Counted from the stretch's first letter, positions 1 to 9,238 are shown. The stretch: 36,045 nucleotides of DNA from an uncultured Ignavibacteriales bacterium (GCA_903843135.1 CAIMOS010000080.1:1-36045); one strand, 5' to 3'. Notes: generated from the letters alone by a model not told the origin. Translations and numbers: made by a program.

Positions 1-1
1 C

Positions 2-649
2 CGGTCAAAAAAGGCATTATTTGATATCGGGATAGCAGGGCCCATCGCAGGATTTTTCGCTTCATTGCTTTTACTCATTTACGGCTTCCTTCACGTACCG
101 GACATTAACTACCTGCTTCAGATCCATCCGGATTACTATTCCCCTGACTACGGGAAGAATTCACTGGCGCTGATATTCGGGGACAACCTGCTTTTCACAT
201 TATTGAAATATATCTTCCTCCCGACCCAGGGATATTTCCCGCCGATGAGTGAAATTTATCATTACCCTTATCTCTGCGTAGGATGGTTCGGATTATTTGT
301 AACGGCAATGAATCTGATACCGGTCGGACAGCTGGACGGCGGGCATATAATATATTCGATGTTCGGAGATAAAATCCATAAAGCAGTAGCGTCAATCGCG
401 CTGATCATTCTTATCATTGCCGGAATAACGGGTATCATTGAGACCTATCTTGGGCTTAAAACTGCGTATGGCTGGACAGGATGGTTATTCTGGGCCGGGA
501 TTCTGTATTTTATTATCAAAAGGGAACACCCCCCGATTTATGATTATGAAAAACTTGACCGCAAAAGAATGGCGGTCGGTTATTTCGGCATTCTTATTTT
601 TATTCTGAGTTTTACTCCGGTGCCGTTTTTTATCACCGCGAATTTTTAA
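2..649 (+). CDS. Site-2 protease family protein (M50), 5' truncated
   Basis: Membrane-embedded zinc metalloprotease of the M50/site-2 protease family; such enzymes cut transmembrane segments of regulatory or membrane proteins. The reading frame is open from base 2, so the N-terminus, including the expected HExxH zinc motif, lies outside the window. The visible part begins with DIGIAGPIAGF, the glycine/proline-rich motif after the zinc site in this family, and contains NLIPVGQLDGGH, the second family motif, whose Asp is a zinc ligand. At least five hydrophobic segments are visible. No PDZ domain is seen, so it resembles short S2P forms rather than full RseP, although the missing part could change that. 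The stop is 2 bases before the next gene, suggesting one transcript. Substrate unknown. Confidence 0.85.
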   Translation, partial: RSKKALFDIGIAGPIAGFFASLLLLIYGFLHVPDINYLLQIHPDYYSPDYGKNSLALIFGDNLLFTLLKYIFLPTQGYFPPMSEIYHYPYLCVGWFGLFVTAMNLIPVGQLDGGHIIYSMFGDKIHKAVASIALIILIIAGITGIIETYLGLKTAYGWTGWLFWAGILYFIIKREHPPIYDYEKLDRKRMAVGYFGILIFILSFTPVPFFITANF

Positions 650-651
650 TT

Positions 652-1458
652 ATGAAAAATAAACTAATAAATCTATCCTTATTAATTGTGGCCGTTGCCG
701 GTTTGTGGACCTTCACGGGATGTGAGAAAGAATATACGAATATCGTTTCTCCTCAGACAGCCTCGTATAAGATCACCGGCCTGACACAGTTAAATTCATT
801 TACACGCACCGAAACTGATTCTGTGCTTGCGATCCATCTCACGATCGATGATCCAACAGTAATTAACGGTGTTAGCATTATACTGCTTGATCCTGATAAT
901 GATAAAGTCGCAGGATTCCCGGTTTCTTTATTGGATAACGGTAAAGAAAGTAACGGTGATGCGGCTTCCGGTGACGGAATTTTTACTAATCTGATCGTTA
1001 TGAGTAAAAATTATGTCAGCGGTAATTATTCACTGGATTACAATCTTTCCATTAAAAATGGATCAACGAGCAAAGCAGCTTCGCAGACATTCAGTTTCAA
1101 CAATGGTCAGAGCAATGTTGCCCCTGTAATCTCAAATCTTACTGCTCCGGATACCCTGACAGTAAATGATACTACGATCATTCTCCTTACAATTGAGGCG
1201 GCTGACAGCAACGGTTTGGCGGATATTGAGAGGGTATTTTTCAAGAGTTATCGTCCGGACGGAACCACAAGCGGAGTCGCATTTCCTCTATATGACAATG
1301 GACGCGACGGCGATGCCGCTGCAGGTGACGGCATTTATTCGGGGATAATTTCTGTCTATCCTTCCAATCAGAAGGGCACATACCGCTTCGAGTTCCAGGC
1401 AATTGACAGAGGTAAGAAAACCAGCAATATCATAATTCACAGGATAACACTGCTTTGA
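652..1458 (+). CDS. Lipoprotein with two GDGIF/GDGIY-type repeat domains
   Basis: A 268-residue predicted lipoprotein of unknown function. The N-terminus MKNKLINLSLLIVAVAG is a lipoprotein signal peptide ending in a lipobox (FTGC, Cys24), so the protein should be anchored in an envelope membrane. Two related beta-rich segments each carry DNG followed by GDxxxGDGI: DNGKESNGDAASGDGIF near residue 100 and DNGRDGDAAAGDGIY near residue 218. The spaced Asp/Gly pattern looks like a calcium-binding loop, which is inference. It lies 2 bases after the protease gene and overlaps the next gene by 4 bases, so it is probably cotranscribed with the secreted FlgD-Ig protein and the two PorV-like proteins. 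Confidence 0.8.
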   Translation: MKNKLINLSLLIVAVAGLWTFTGCEKEYTNIVSPQTASYKITGLTQLNSFTRTETDSVLAIHLTIDDPTVINGVSIILLDPDNDKVAGFPVSLLDNGKESNGDAASGDGIFTNLIVMSKNYVSGNYSLDYNLSIKNGSTSKAASQTFSFNNGQSNVAPVISNLTAPDTLTVNDTTIILLTIEAADSNGLADIERVFFKSYRPDGTTSGVAFPLYDNGRDGDAAAGDGIYSGIISVYPSNQKGTYRFEFQAIDRGKKTSNIIIHRITLL

Positions 1459-3086
1459 AAAACTATATCCTATACCTTTGTGTTTTCCTGTCAGCAATAA
1501 ATTATGCGCAGTTCAGGAAAGATTACCGCCTGATCTCTGAAGGCAATTTACCGAAAGTAGCTTTAGATGAAACGCCGGCTTCAAACTCAATTAACGACAT
1601 ACTGATCGTCGGCGATACTATATGGCTTGGTACTTCAAGAGGACTGAGCCGTTCTACGGATAACGGGCTCTCGTGGAAGAATTTTTATTTATCGGCGGAA
1701 TTCGGTTCTGAGAGTATCTCGGCCTTAGTTTATGATAACAAAACTTCTACTATCTGGGCGGCTACCGCACATTCAACCGAAGTGTCCGGCTCAAACCTCC
1801 CGGAAGGGAGCGGCGTCAGATATTCGGCTGATAACGGTGCGACCTGGAAAACGATTGAACAACCGCTCGATGATAACACCGACACAGTGGAAATTTACGG
1901 TTCGAATATTTTAAATGCCCTTCCGGTTACTACGAAGATTCAAAACATTATTTATGATCTTGCAGTTACCAACCGCACTTTGTGGGCGGCTACATTCGCG
2001 GGAGGCTTGAGGAAGATCAGGATTGATCAGATACTGGCGAATAATAATCCCAAATGGGATAGGGTGGTTTTGCCTCCTGATAACAGGGCAAGTATTAAGC
2101 CGTCAGATAGTCTGAATTTTTGTTTATCGCCTGTGTCTGGGAAATTCTGCAGTGACAATAATTTGAATTACCGGTTATTCAGCGTGGCATCAGTCGGTGA
2201 TACGATGATTCTTGCCGGCAGCGCAAATGGCATTAATATATCCTCCGACGCCAAAGTCGCTGATACGTCAAATGATTTGTCCTGGACCAAATTTAACCAT
2301 CAGAACCAGGCGGACGGGATAAGCGGCAATTTCGTGGTTGCATTAGGATACAATCCGAATAACAGGTCAATTTGGGGAGCCACCTGGAAAGCGGAGGATC
2401 TCAATGAGTTTAGCGGTGTGAGCTTCAGTATGGATCTTGGCCAGACTTGGCGGACTGCGCTGAGAGATGAAAAAGTGCATAATTTCACCTTTTATTCTAA
2501 CAAGACAATTGGTCCTTCTGATAACGGCGCCTTCAGAAGCTACGATAATGGTTATAGCTGGGTGCTTCCCGGTTCCATAACCGATGTGAATACAAAGTTA
2601 TCCCTCCAGACCCGGGTATTTTACTCAGGGGCATTCAGTCTGTCGGGTTCAAATCTTTGGCTTGGTACATCAGACGGTCTCGTAAGAAATGAGGGAGTAT
2701 CGGATTTCTGGAGTTCGAACTGGAAAATATATTTTGCTTCGCAAAGACTTTCAGGATCCGGCGATTCATATGCATACAGTAACCCCTTTAATCCGAAAAC
2801 GGAAACGTGCCGGATTGTTTATTCGATACGTAATGGTTCGGGAAACGTGACGATACGGATTTTCTCTTTCGGTATGAATTATATCCGCACTGTCGTGCAG
2901 TCTGTTGAGAGAGGGAGCGGCATTCATAATGTAAGTTCCGGAAATGACGGCGCGCCTGCAGGAATAATTGATGAATGGGACGGAAGGGATGACAGCGGAA
3001 ACATAGTTCCGAACGGAGTATATTTTTACAGAATCGACATTGACGATAATGATCCGATATTCGGGAAAATTATGGTGATAAGATGA
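1455..3086 (+). CDS. Secreted propeller-type protein with C-terminal FlgD-like Ig domain
   Basis: A 543-residue exported protein. It starts at TTG (TTG AAA AAC TAT), which gives a clean signal peptide, MKNYILYLCVFLSAINYAQ; no nearby ATG does. The body has repeated segments of the type TIWLGTSRGLSRSTDNGLSW, GVRYSADNGATW, GVSFSMDLGQTW and NLWLGTSDGLV, as in BNR/two-component-regulator propeller folds. The last ~90 residues begin with YSNPFNPKTET and end GVYFYRIDI, a FlgD-like Ig domain common at the C-terminus of secreted proteins in Ignavibacteria and relatives. The start overlaps the previous stop (TTGA) and its own stop overlaps the next start (ATGA), so translation is probably coupled across three genes. 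Likely surface-exposed; ligand unknown. Confidence 0.82.
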   Translation: MKNYILYLCVFLSAINYAQFRKDYRLISEGNLPKVALDETPASNSINDILIVGDTIWLGTSRGLSRSTDNGLSWKNFYLSAEFGSESISALVYDNKTSTIWAATAHSTEVSGSNLPEGSGVRYSADNGATWKTIEQPLDDNTDTVEIYGSNILNALPVTTKIQNIIYDLAVTNRTLWAATFAGGLRKIRIDQILANNNPKWDRVVLPPDNRASIKPSDSLNFCLSPVSGKFCSDNNLNYRLFSVASVGDTMILAGSANGINISSDAKVADTSNDLSWTKFNHQNQADGISGNFVVALGYNPNNRSIWGATWKAEDLNEFSGVSFSMDLGQTWRTALRDEKVHNFTFYSNKTIGPSDNGAFRSYDNGYSWVLPGSITDVNTKLSLQTRVFYSGAFSLSGSNLWLGTSDGLVRNEGVSDFWSSNWKIYFASQRLSGSGDSYAYSNPFNPKTETCRIVYSIRNGSGNVTIRIFSFGMNYIRTVVQSVERGSGIHNVSSGNDGAPAGIIDEWDGRDDSGNIVPNGVYFYRIDIDDNDPIFGKIMVIR

Positions 3087-4099
3087 TCGCCGTGAACATC
3101 ATAAATAAAATTTGCCTGATCGGCGTTTGTTTCTCGGTTCTGTCTTTCGCGCAGCCGAAATTTGAGGCAACCAATTCTGCGGTTGGCGAATTCAGCCGTT
3201 TTGGTTTTGGTGCCCGCGGGATCGCGATGGGTAATGCAATGGGAGCGGTCAAAGATAATTTACCTGTACCATTTTACAATCCTTCCCTCGCCGGATTTCA
3301 GACAGGGAATTTATTTACTGCAGGTTATACAGTACTTACTCTTGACAGGTATGTAAATTATCTGAGTTTCGGAAGGAAGTTTGAATTCTATTCTGCAAAG
3401 GACACAATACCTGAAAAAAGAAAACCGAGGGCAATAGCGGGATTCGCAGTGGGACTTATTAATTCCGGTGTTAATAATATAGACGGCCGGGATAACCAGG
3501 GATTTAAGACCGGATCATTATCCGCAAGCGAAAACCTGGTTTATGTCTCGTTGAGTAACAGGTTCTCCGAAAAAGTTGCGCTCGGTTTGAATGCCAAACT
3601 TTACTACTACAACCTTTACGAGGATGTGACTTCAACTGCGCTGGGTTTTGATTTAGGCGTTTTGTACAGTTTCAATCCGGACATTGCGTTCTCATTCGTC
3701 CTGGCCGACTTGAACGCAGCATACAGGTGGGACACATCTCCGATCTATAATCAGGAAGGAACGATATCTAACGATAAATTCCCGACTGCAAAAAAAATCG
3801 GGGCCTCTTATAACCTGCGACAGAACAACCTGCTTTTAGCGGCTGAGTTTGAATGGAACAATATCGGCAGGAAGTTATTCAGGATCGGCGCGGAATATAT
3901 GCTGTATGAAAATCTCGCACTGCGCGCGGGGATTGATAAGATCCACCTGTACAACAGGGATGAATATCCGTCACCTGCATTTGGATTCGCCTATCTTTAC
4001 GATCTGGGCGGCTTTTATGCGGGATTTGATTATGCTTTCACATACGAGAACTATTCTCTCTCTGCAAGACATTTAATAAACATAAAAATATTATTCTGA
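3083..4099 (+). CDS. PorV/PorQ family outer-membrane protein (first of a pair)
   Basis: A 338-residue beta-barrel protein of the PorV/PorQ (FadL-like) group. In Bacteroidetes, PorV is an outer-membrane shuttle of the type IX secretion system, but many family members have no known role. A signal peptide ends near FSVLSFAQ. The conserved N-terminal block follows: FGFGARGIAMGNAMGA, then YNPSLAGF, typical of the family. Alternating beta strands fill the rest and the protein ends with an aromatic residue (IKILF), as expected for barrel assembly. The ATG overlaps the previous stop (ATGA). The pairing with the upstream secreted protein suggests a role in its export or surface display; that is inference. 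Confidence 0.82.
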   Translation: MIAVNIINKICLIGVCFSVLSFAQPKFEATNSAVGEFSRFGFGARGIAMGNAMGAVKDNLPVPFYNPSLAGFQTGNLFTAGYTVLTLDRYVNYLSFGRKFEFYSAKDTIPEKRKPRAIAGFAVGLINSGVNNIDGRDNQGFKTGSLSASENLVYVSLSNRFSEKVALGLNAKLYYYNLYEDVTSTALGFDLGVLYSFNPDIAFSFVLADLNAAYRWDTSPIYNQEGTISNDKFPTAKKIGASYNLRQNNLLLAAEFEWNNIGRKLFRIGAEYMLYENLALRAGIDKIHLYNRDEYPSPAFGFAYLYDLGGFYAGFDYAFTYENYSLSARHLINIKILF

Positions 4100-4101
4100 T
4101 T

Positions 4102-5007
4102 ATGTTCAATTACAAGTTTTTTATACTTCTGATAATATGCATCTCTGCATATTCATTTGCCCAGGATGGCGGGAAAACGGGACTTTCATTTTTGAAATTA
4201 AGTACCGGCGCCAGGAATGCCGCAATGTCCGATAACGGATTAGCGATTGCGAATGACTTGAATTCTGTTTTTTACAATCCGGCACTCATAACCTCACTCT
4301 CCGGCACAAGGATCGGGATTACACATAATAAATGGATACAGGATGCAAGCTATTCGGTATTCTCGCTTAAGAGCGATTTTATGGATGTACCTTTCGGACT
4401 TTTAATAAACACTTTTTCAGTTCCGGGTATTGAGATAAGAGAAAAACCGGGTGCTGCGATCGGAACATTTAAGGCACAATATTTTGCGGGAACTCTTTCG
4501 ACAGGTTACGGGATAACTGATGACATTTCAGCCGGCGTCTCTTTTAAGTATTTGTATGAAGGGTTATTTTCGGAAGAGGCGAGCGGATATGCTTTTGATA
4601 TGGGTGTTAATTATCATAATGCTCTGCCCGGACTAATATTAGGAATTGCTGTCCGGAATTTGGGCAGTATGGATAAACTCAAAAATCTTGAAACTGAATT
4701 ACCCGGTGAGGTGAGATTTGGCGGGTCTTACAAGATTGATCTGAATACCGAAAAGTATTCAGTTCTTTTAACCGGTGAAGCGCAAAAATATTTTCAGTAT
4801 GATGATACAAATTTCAGCCTGGCTTGCGAAGCAGGATATGATAATCTGATCTTGTGCAGATTGGGCTATAAAACGGGTATAGAATCGGACGGATTAACGG
4901 CGGGTGTGGGGGTTAATTGGAATTCGATTACATTTGAATACGCCTTCATTCCTCTTTCCGACGAACTCGGGAGCGGTAATATGATTGGACTGATTTACTC
5001 ATTCTAG
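4102..5007 (+). CDS. PorV/PorQ family outer-membrane protein (second of a pair)
   Basis: A 301-residue relative of the preceding protein. It has a signal peptide (MFNYKFFILLIICISAYSFAQ), then LSFLKLSTGARNAAMSDNG and FYNPALITSL, the family block seen in PorV/PorQ proteins. The C-terminus is YSF, an aromatic-ended last beta strand. It starts 2 bases after the previous stop, so the two are cotranscribed. The proteins are similar only in the conserved motifs, so this is an old paralogous pair, not a recent duplication. Whether it is a true type IX component or a general barrel cannot be told from sequence alone. Confidence 0.82.
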   Translation: MFNYKFFILLIICISAYSFAQDGGKTGLSFLKLSTGARNAAMSDNGLAIANDLNSVFYNPALITSLSGTRIGITHNKWIQDASYSVFSLKSDFMDVPFGLLINTFSVPGIEIREKPGAAIGTFKAQYFAGTLSTGYGITDDISAGVSFKYLYEGLFSEEASGYAFDMGVNYHNALPGLILGIAVRNLGSMDKLKNLETELPGEVRFGGSYKIDLNTEKYSVLLTGEAQKYFQYDDTNFSLACEAGYDNLILCRLGYKTGIESDGLTAGVGVNWNSITFEYAFIPLSDELGSGNMIGLIYSF

Positions 5008-5022
5008 TTTGTAAAATTTATT

Positions 5023-5997
5023 ATGATTGAATATAAAAGTTTTAAGTCAAGCCGAATAACAGACGCTGACTGGGACAGTTTTGTTGATGAGACTGACAAT
5101 GGCACTATTTTCCATAAAAGGAAATTCCTCTCCTATCACGCAAAAGATAAGTTCACTGATGCCTCATTTGTCGTGCTCAAGGACAGCAATATCCTTAGTG
5201 TAATGACCGGGGCGCTTATTAAACGCGACGGGAAAACAATTCTCTCTTCTCATCCGGGATCTTCCTATGGCGGATTTGCCTACAAATCTGAACTCTCATT
5301 TAAGGAAGCTCACGAAATTGTGGAATCGCTTCTGAAGTATGCAAACGATCTTAAGGTTGACGCGGTCCAACTAACTATGCCCCCGATGATCTACCAGAAG
5401 AAATATTCTGATTACCTGGATTTCGCATTAGTAAGAAATGGTTTCACATACTTAAAGCGTGAAGTGTCGAGTGTAGTGCAACTCGATGTAGAGAAGGAAC
5501 ATCTGCTTTCGACATTCCGCCCTGAAGCCAGGACCGCAACCAAAAAGGCTATTGCGAGCAATGTTGAAATAGTTGAGACTGAGAGGTTCGAAGAGTATTA
5601 TGAAATACTGAAACGAGGCCTGCAGTTACGGCATAATGTCTCTCCGGCGCATACGCTTGATGAGTTGGTTAAACTTAAGTCCCTGTTCCCGACAAAAATA
5701 AGATTATGGGGAGCTTTCCTTGACAGTAAAATGATCGCAGGCGTTTGTAATTTCAACGCCAATAATAATGTCGTGCTCGCATTCTATATCAGCAATCTTG
5801 AACAGTACCAGAATTACCGGCCGGTTAATCTGCTTTTTTACGACATAATGCATAAGTCACGCGATGAAGGATTAAAGTTCCTCGACTTTGGTATCTTCAC
5901 CGTGAATATGGAGCCCAACTGGGGACTGGCGCGTTTTAAGGAAAATTTCGGGGCAAGAGGAATTTTCCGCGACACATTTATTAAATATCTTAAGTAG
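5023..5997 (+). CDS. FemAB/GNAT-like acyltransferase
   Basis: A 324-residue protein of the FemAB-like branch of the GNAT fold. Family members transfer amino-acyl or acyl groups in peptidoglycan or polysaccharide assembly. The N-terminal half carries GTIFHKRKFLSYH and SSHPGSSYGGFAY, typical of this group. The C-terminal GNAT half includes FRPEARTATKKA, then VNLLFYDIMHKSRDEG and FLDFGIF, ending GLARFKENFGARG, a tail common in FemAB-like proteins of surface-polysaccharide clusters. No signal peptide or membrane segment is seen, so it should be cytoplasmic. It is followed after 6 bases by a glycosyltransferase gene, which supports a role in envelope glycan decoration. Exact substrate unknown. Confidence 0.75.
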   Translation: MIEYKSFKSSRITDADWDSFVDETDNGTIFHKRKFLSYHAKDKFTDASFVVLKDSNILSVMTGALIKRDGKTILSSHPGSSYGGFAYKSELSFKEAHEIVESLLKYANDLKVDAVQLTMPPMIYQKKYSDYLDFALVRNGFTYLKREVSSVVQLDVEKEHLLSTFRPEARTATKKAIASNVEIVETERFEEYYEILKRGLQLRHNVSPAHTLDELVKLKSLFPTKIRLWGAFLDSKMIAGVCNFNANNNVVLAFYISNLEQYQNYRPVNLLFYDIMHKSRDEGLKFLDFGIFTVNMEPNWGLARFKENFGARGIFRDTFIKYLK

Positions 5998-6003
5998 AAG
6001 CCA

Positions 6004-7095
6004 TTGCTCCGGATTCTACACATCGCTCCGGAAAACATTGCGGGTGTTCCGTATAGTTTTTATGATATGCATAACAAGACCGGGGATTTTTCCCGGCTTG
6101 TTACAATGCATTCAAATCCTCTTAACTTCAAAGAAGATATCTGCCTTAATCTGAAACTCCCCAGGAATAATATTGCATCAGGATGGAGAAGGAAAAAAGT
6201 CAGGGACAGGGAAGAGCAGATAACCCAATCATCTTCAGCTAAAGAATTTAAACCCAAAAATATCGCCGAATCGATATTCTTCCTCGCGCGTGATGTCCTC
6301 CGTACCCCTAAGATAAACAGGGTTATCAACCTGTACGGCCTGAACTCATTCGATGTTATTTTCTATCACGCAGGGCTTGATTTTTATCGCTTCCCGAAGC
6401 AGGCGATAAGATGGAAAAAAGAGATGGGGAAAAAAATCGTGTGTTTTTACCACGGCAGCGATTTGCGAATACGCGGCTATATTAAAGCCTTAGACCAAAT
6501 ATCTGATCTGAACCTGACTTCAGAGTTTGATCTTCTTAAAATCAAAAATGGACTGGAATTTCTTTTTTATCCTTACGATTCATCAGAGTTACCGCAGAGA
6601 GTAAAGAATGAGTCGGGAAAAATCAGGATTGTGCATTCCCCGACAAACAGAAAATATAAGGGTACGGATTTGATCATTTCCGTGATCGAAAAAATCAAAT
6701 CAGAAAAGGATGTTGAATTTTTGCTTCTAGAAAAGATGACCCGTGACGAAGTACTTCAGATAAAAGCGACCGCTGATATCAGCATCGATCAGGTTGGCGG
6801 AACTATGGGAGGGACAGGTTACGGAAAAGCCGGCCTTGAATCGCTCGCGATGGGTATTCCGACTATTACGAATATGACCGATGAATACAAGAACTGGCTT
6901 CCTGAAAATCCATTCGTCGTTTGCAATAACGGCCAGGAGTTATACAATGATCTGATTAAATTAATTGAGGATAAAGGTTATCGGGAGAAAATAGGGGAAA
7001 TGGGTCAAACCTGGGCCGGGAAATATCACGGATATAATGCAGTCAGTCAGAAACTAAAAACTCTCCTGTCGGAAAAGAAGATTATATCCGGTTAA
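6004..7095 (+). CDS. Glycosyltransferase (GT-B fold, GT4-like)
   Basis: A 363-residue cytoplasmic glycosyltransferase. The start is TTG (TTG CTC CGG ATT), giving LRILHIAPENIAGVPYSF, the first beta strand and glycine-containing loop of a GT-B N-domain; no ATG is available close by. The C-terminal half has the GT4-like features IRIVHSPTNRKYKGTDLI (the HxPxxxxxKGT pattern) and GKAGLESLAMGIPTITN, in which the Glu would contact the sugar nucleotide. Donor and acceptor cannot be assigned. It overlaps the 3' end of the next, oppositely oriented glycosyltransferase gene by 4 bases, so the two converge. Confidence 0.8.
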   Translation: MLRILHIAPENIAGVPYSFYDMHNKTGDFSRLVTMHSNPLNFKEDICLNLKLPRNNIASGWRRKKVRDREEQITQSSSAKEFKPKNIAESIFFLARDVLRTPKINRVINLYGLNSFDVIFYHAGLDFYRFPKQAIRWKKEMGKKIVCFYHGSDLRIRGYIKALDQISDLNLTSEFDLLKIKNGLEFLFYPYDSSELPQRVKNESGKIRIVHSPTNRKYKGTDLIISVIEKIKSEKDVEFLLLEKMTRDEVLQIKATADISIDQVGGTMGGTGYGKAGLESLAMGIPTITNMTDEYKNWLPENPFVVCNNGQELYNDLIKLIEDKGYREKIGEMGQTWAGKYHGYNAVSQKLKTLLSEKKIISG

Positions 7096-8213
7096 TCCTC
7101 CAGCACAAAGCTTACGAACTCTTCCTCAACATTATTCCAATTAAATTTCGTTCTTGCCATCTCAAGATTATGATTCCTGTATTGTGAAAATAATCTTTTG
7201 TCCGTCACAAGGTTGTGTAAATGACCGATTATCTTATCTCTGTTTTCAGGTTCGCAATAAATACCGCATCCGCTCAATTCACTGATCTCAGTTACTGCCT
7301 TTAAATCGGAGAAGATGAACGGGTTTCCGGAACCGATATAATCGAAAATCTTTATCGGGACAGAACGGTTAAAGAAATTGTTTTTGTCCCGCAAGTCGAT
7401 GCAGATGTCTGAATTCTTGAGTGCATTAAAATAACCTTCATAATCACTCCAGGGAATTATATCCGGGACTGCTTCAGTGTTTTGGGAGATAAAATGATTA
7501 TACTTTCGCTCATCTGCCGCATTCAGGAATTTGCCGATCGCTTTGAATTTAACATCTTCGCCAAAACGGTATTTATACTCTTTGATAACTTCAAGGTATC
7601 TGAAGAATCCCCTTGCCTCTGCGAAGTGGCCGCTATAGAGCACAGTTATAGTTCCGGTTTCATTCTTACCCGGATCAGTGAGCAGTTCGAGAGGCGGGTA
7701 ATAACCAAAGATTTTATACTTAATTCCCGGCCGGAAAAATTTATATCTTACTGCTTTTGAAGATTCTCCAATCGTCAATACATCGGCACGGTATGTTGCG
7801 GCGAAGTTAACAAGTGAAAGGGCAAGGTAACCAAAAATCTTTTTAAGGCCCTTCAGTTTCATCGTGATGTTTTCCGGGTACCATTCGGTGACATCCATAA
7901 TAATTCTGGCGTTTCGGTTTTCGTCACGCTTATACCGATAAGCAGGGAAGACAGTGAAGGGTTCCGAACAGATAACAGCATCGGGGGAATATTTTTGGAG
8001 CTTTAAAAAGAACTCTTCTGACTTTTTCTTTCTGCCGAAACCGGAAGAATCAAACGAGTCGAGAATAACCTCACCGTTCGGTGAAAATAAATTCTCCAGG
8101 GAACTGATTAATACGGCTGTGTGTCCCTTTTTTTGTAATGAACGGGCGAATTTGTAATATAACCGGTCGTCTTTTGTAAAATGTCCTGAGGTGACAATTG
8201 CAATTTTTTTCAT
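7092..8213 (-). CDS. Glycosyltransferase (GT-B fold), inverted in the cluster
   Basis: Predicted cytoplasmic glycosyltransferase of 373 residues. The ATG at 8213 gives MKKIAIVTSGHFTKDDRLYYK, a typical GT-B first strand and loop; an upstream in-frame TTG at 8219 would add only two residues and was not chosen. The C-terminal half has TVLYSGHFAEARGF (start of the second Rossmann domain) and SVPIKIFDYIGSGNPFIFSD, matching the GT4-type KxxEYxxxGxP region with Asp in place of the Glu. Donor and acceptor are unknown. It is the only minus-strand gene in this block: its start lies 15 bases from the start of the next plus-strand gene and its end overlaps the previous gene. Confidence 0.8.
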   Translation of the reverse strand: MKKIAIVTSGHFTKDDRLYYKFARSLQKKGHTAVLISSLENLFSPNGEVILDSFDSSGFGRKKKSEEFFLKLQKYSPDAVICSEPFTVFPAYRYKRDENRNARIIMDVTEWYPENITMKLKGLKKIFGYLALSLVNFAATYRADVLTIGESSKAVRYKFFRPGIKYKIFGYYPPLELLTDPGKNETGTITVLYSGHFAEARGFFRYLEVIKEYKYRFGEDVKFKAIGKFLNAADERKYNHFISQNTEAVPDIIPWSDYEGYFNALKNSDICIDLRDKNNFFNRSVPIKIFDYIGSGNPFIFSDLKAVTEISELSGCGIYCEPENRDKIIGHLHNLVTDKRLFSQYRNHNLEMARTKFNWNNVEEEFVSFVLED

Positions 8214-8228
8214 AGTCAATAATACAAA

Positions 8229-9233
8229 ATGGAGTTCAATTTTTTAGTTATAAGGCAGGACAGAATAGGGGACGTGGTCCTTTCCCTGCCGATTGTAATG
8301 AATCTGAGGCGTGATTTCCCCGGCTGCAAGATTACTGTACTTTTACGCAATTATGCACGGGGTGTTTATGAACACAGCCCTTATATTGACCGAATAATCA
8401 GCTATGATAACTATGATTTAAATCTCACCGGAATTATTAAATTGGCTGCGGAACTCAGAAAACATAATTTCACCCATTCAATAATGCCTCTTCCAGGCAG
8501 CCCATTGAATCTTGCGGTATTTCTCGCCGGAATCAGGGTTAGAATCAGCAACGGACATAAACCTTATCAATTCCTCACAAACACCAAAAGCACCTACCGC
8601 AGGAAGTATATTCAGAACAGACACGAAAGTGATTATTGCCTCGATCCTGTAAGAAAACTAGCTTTGGAAACAAGCATCCGGTACGGAGAAATTCATTTAT
8701 CTGAGGATGAGAAGGAGAAAGTCAGACAACTCAGGAACAAACTTTGCCCCAACGGTGAAAAACTAATATCTTTGAATAGTTCAAGCGGAAATTCGGCTCC
8801 GAATATGCCGGTTTCAGAGTATGTCAATCTTGCTTCTCTGCTGAGCAAAAAGGGGAACTATAAAGTTCTGGTGACGGACAGGGACGTCAATCCGGAATTT
8901 GGGAAATTCGAGAATGTTCATTTTCTGGAAGACAAAGACGATTTGCGGGAATTGATTCTTGGGATCGCTGCTTCTGATATAATGGTCTCATCCAGCACCG
9001 GCCCAATGCATTTAGCAGGCGCCTTGGGGATCAGAACCGCTTCGGTCTTCTGCCCTTTACCTGCCTGTTCTCCCGCACTCTGGGGGGCACCGGGGGATAA
9101 GGCTGAATATATTATGCCTGATGAAGGATACTGCGGCTCTGTCTGCAGCGGAAAGCCCGCTTCCTGCCGGTTTGAGGGGAAGGGAGGTATAGATGCCGGA
9201 AAAGTATTTGAGGTTATCACAAATAAAGCCTGA
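8229..9233 (+). CDS. Glycosyltransferase family 9 (ADP-heptose:LPS heptosyltransferase-like)
   Basis: A 334-residue protein of GT9, the family of WaaC/WaaF enzymes that add heptose from ADP-heptose to the LPS inner core at the cytoplasmic face of the inner membrane. Family features: FLVIRQDRIGDVVLSLPIV at the N-terminus (the RxDRIGDxxLxxP motif), NFTHSIMPLP in the first domain, and MVSSSTGPMHLAGALGIRTASVF in the C-domain (the STGPMHLAxALG motif, which binds the nucleotide). Length is normal for the family. It supports an LPS-type outer membrane in this organism. The precise acceptor, and whether the donor is heptose, cannot be determined. The next gene starts 5 bases after the stop. Confidence 0.87.
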   Translation: MEFNFLVIRQDRIGDVVLSLPIVMNLRRDFPGCKITVLLRNYARGVYEHSPYIDRIISYDNYDLNLTGIIKLAAELRKHNFTHSIMPLPGSPLNLAVFLAGIRVRISNGHKPYQFLTNTKSTYRRKYIQNRHESDYCLDPVRKLALETSIRYGEIHLSEDEKEKVRQLRNKLCPNGEKLISLNSSSGNSAPNMPVSEYVNLASLLSKKGNYKVLVTDRDVNPEFGKFENVHFLEDKDDLRELILGIAASDIMVSSSTGPMHLAGALGIRTASVFCPLPACSPALWGAPGDKAEYIMPDEGYCGSVCSGKPASCRFEGKGGIDAGKVFEVITNKA

Positions 9234-9238
9234 CTAAG

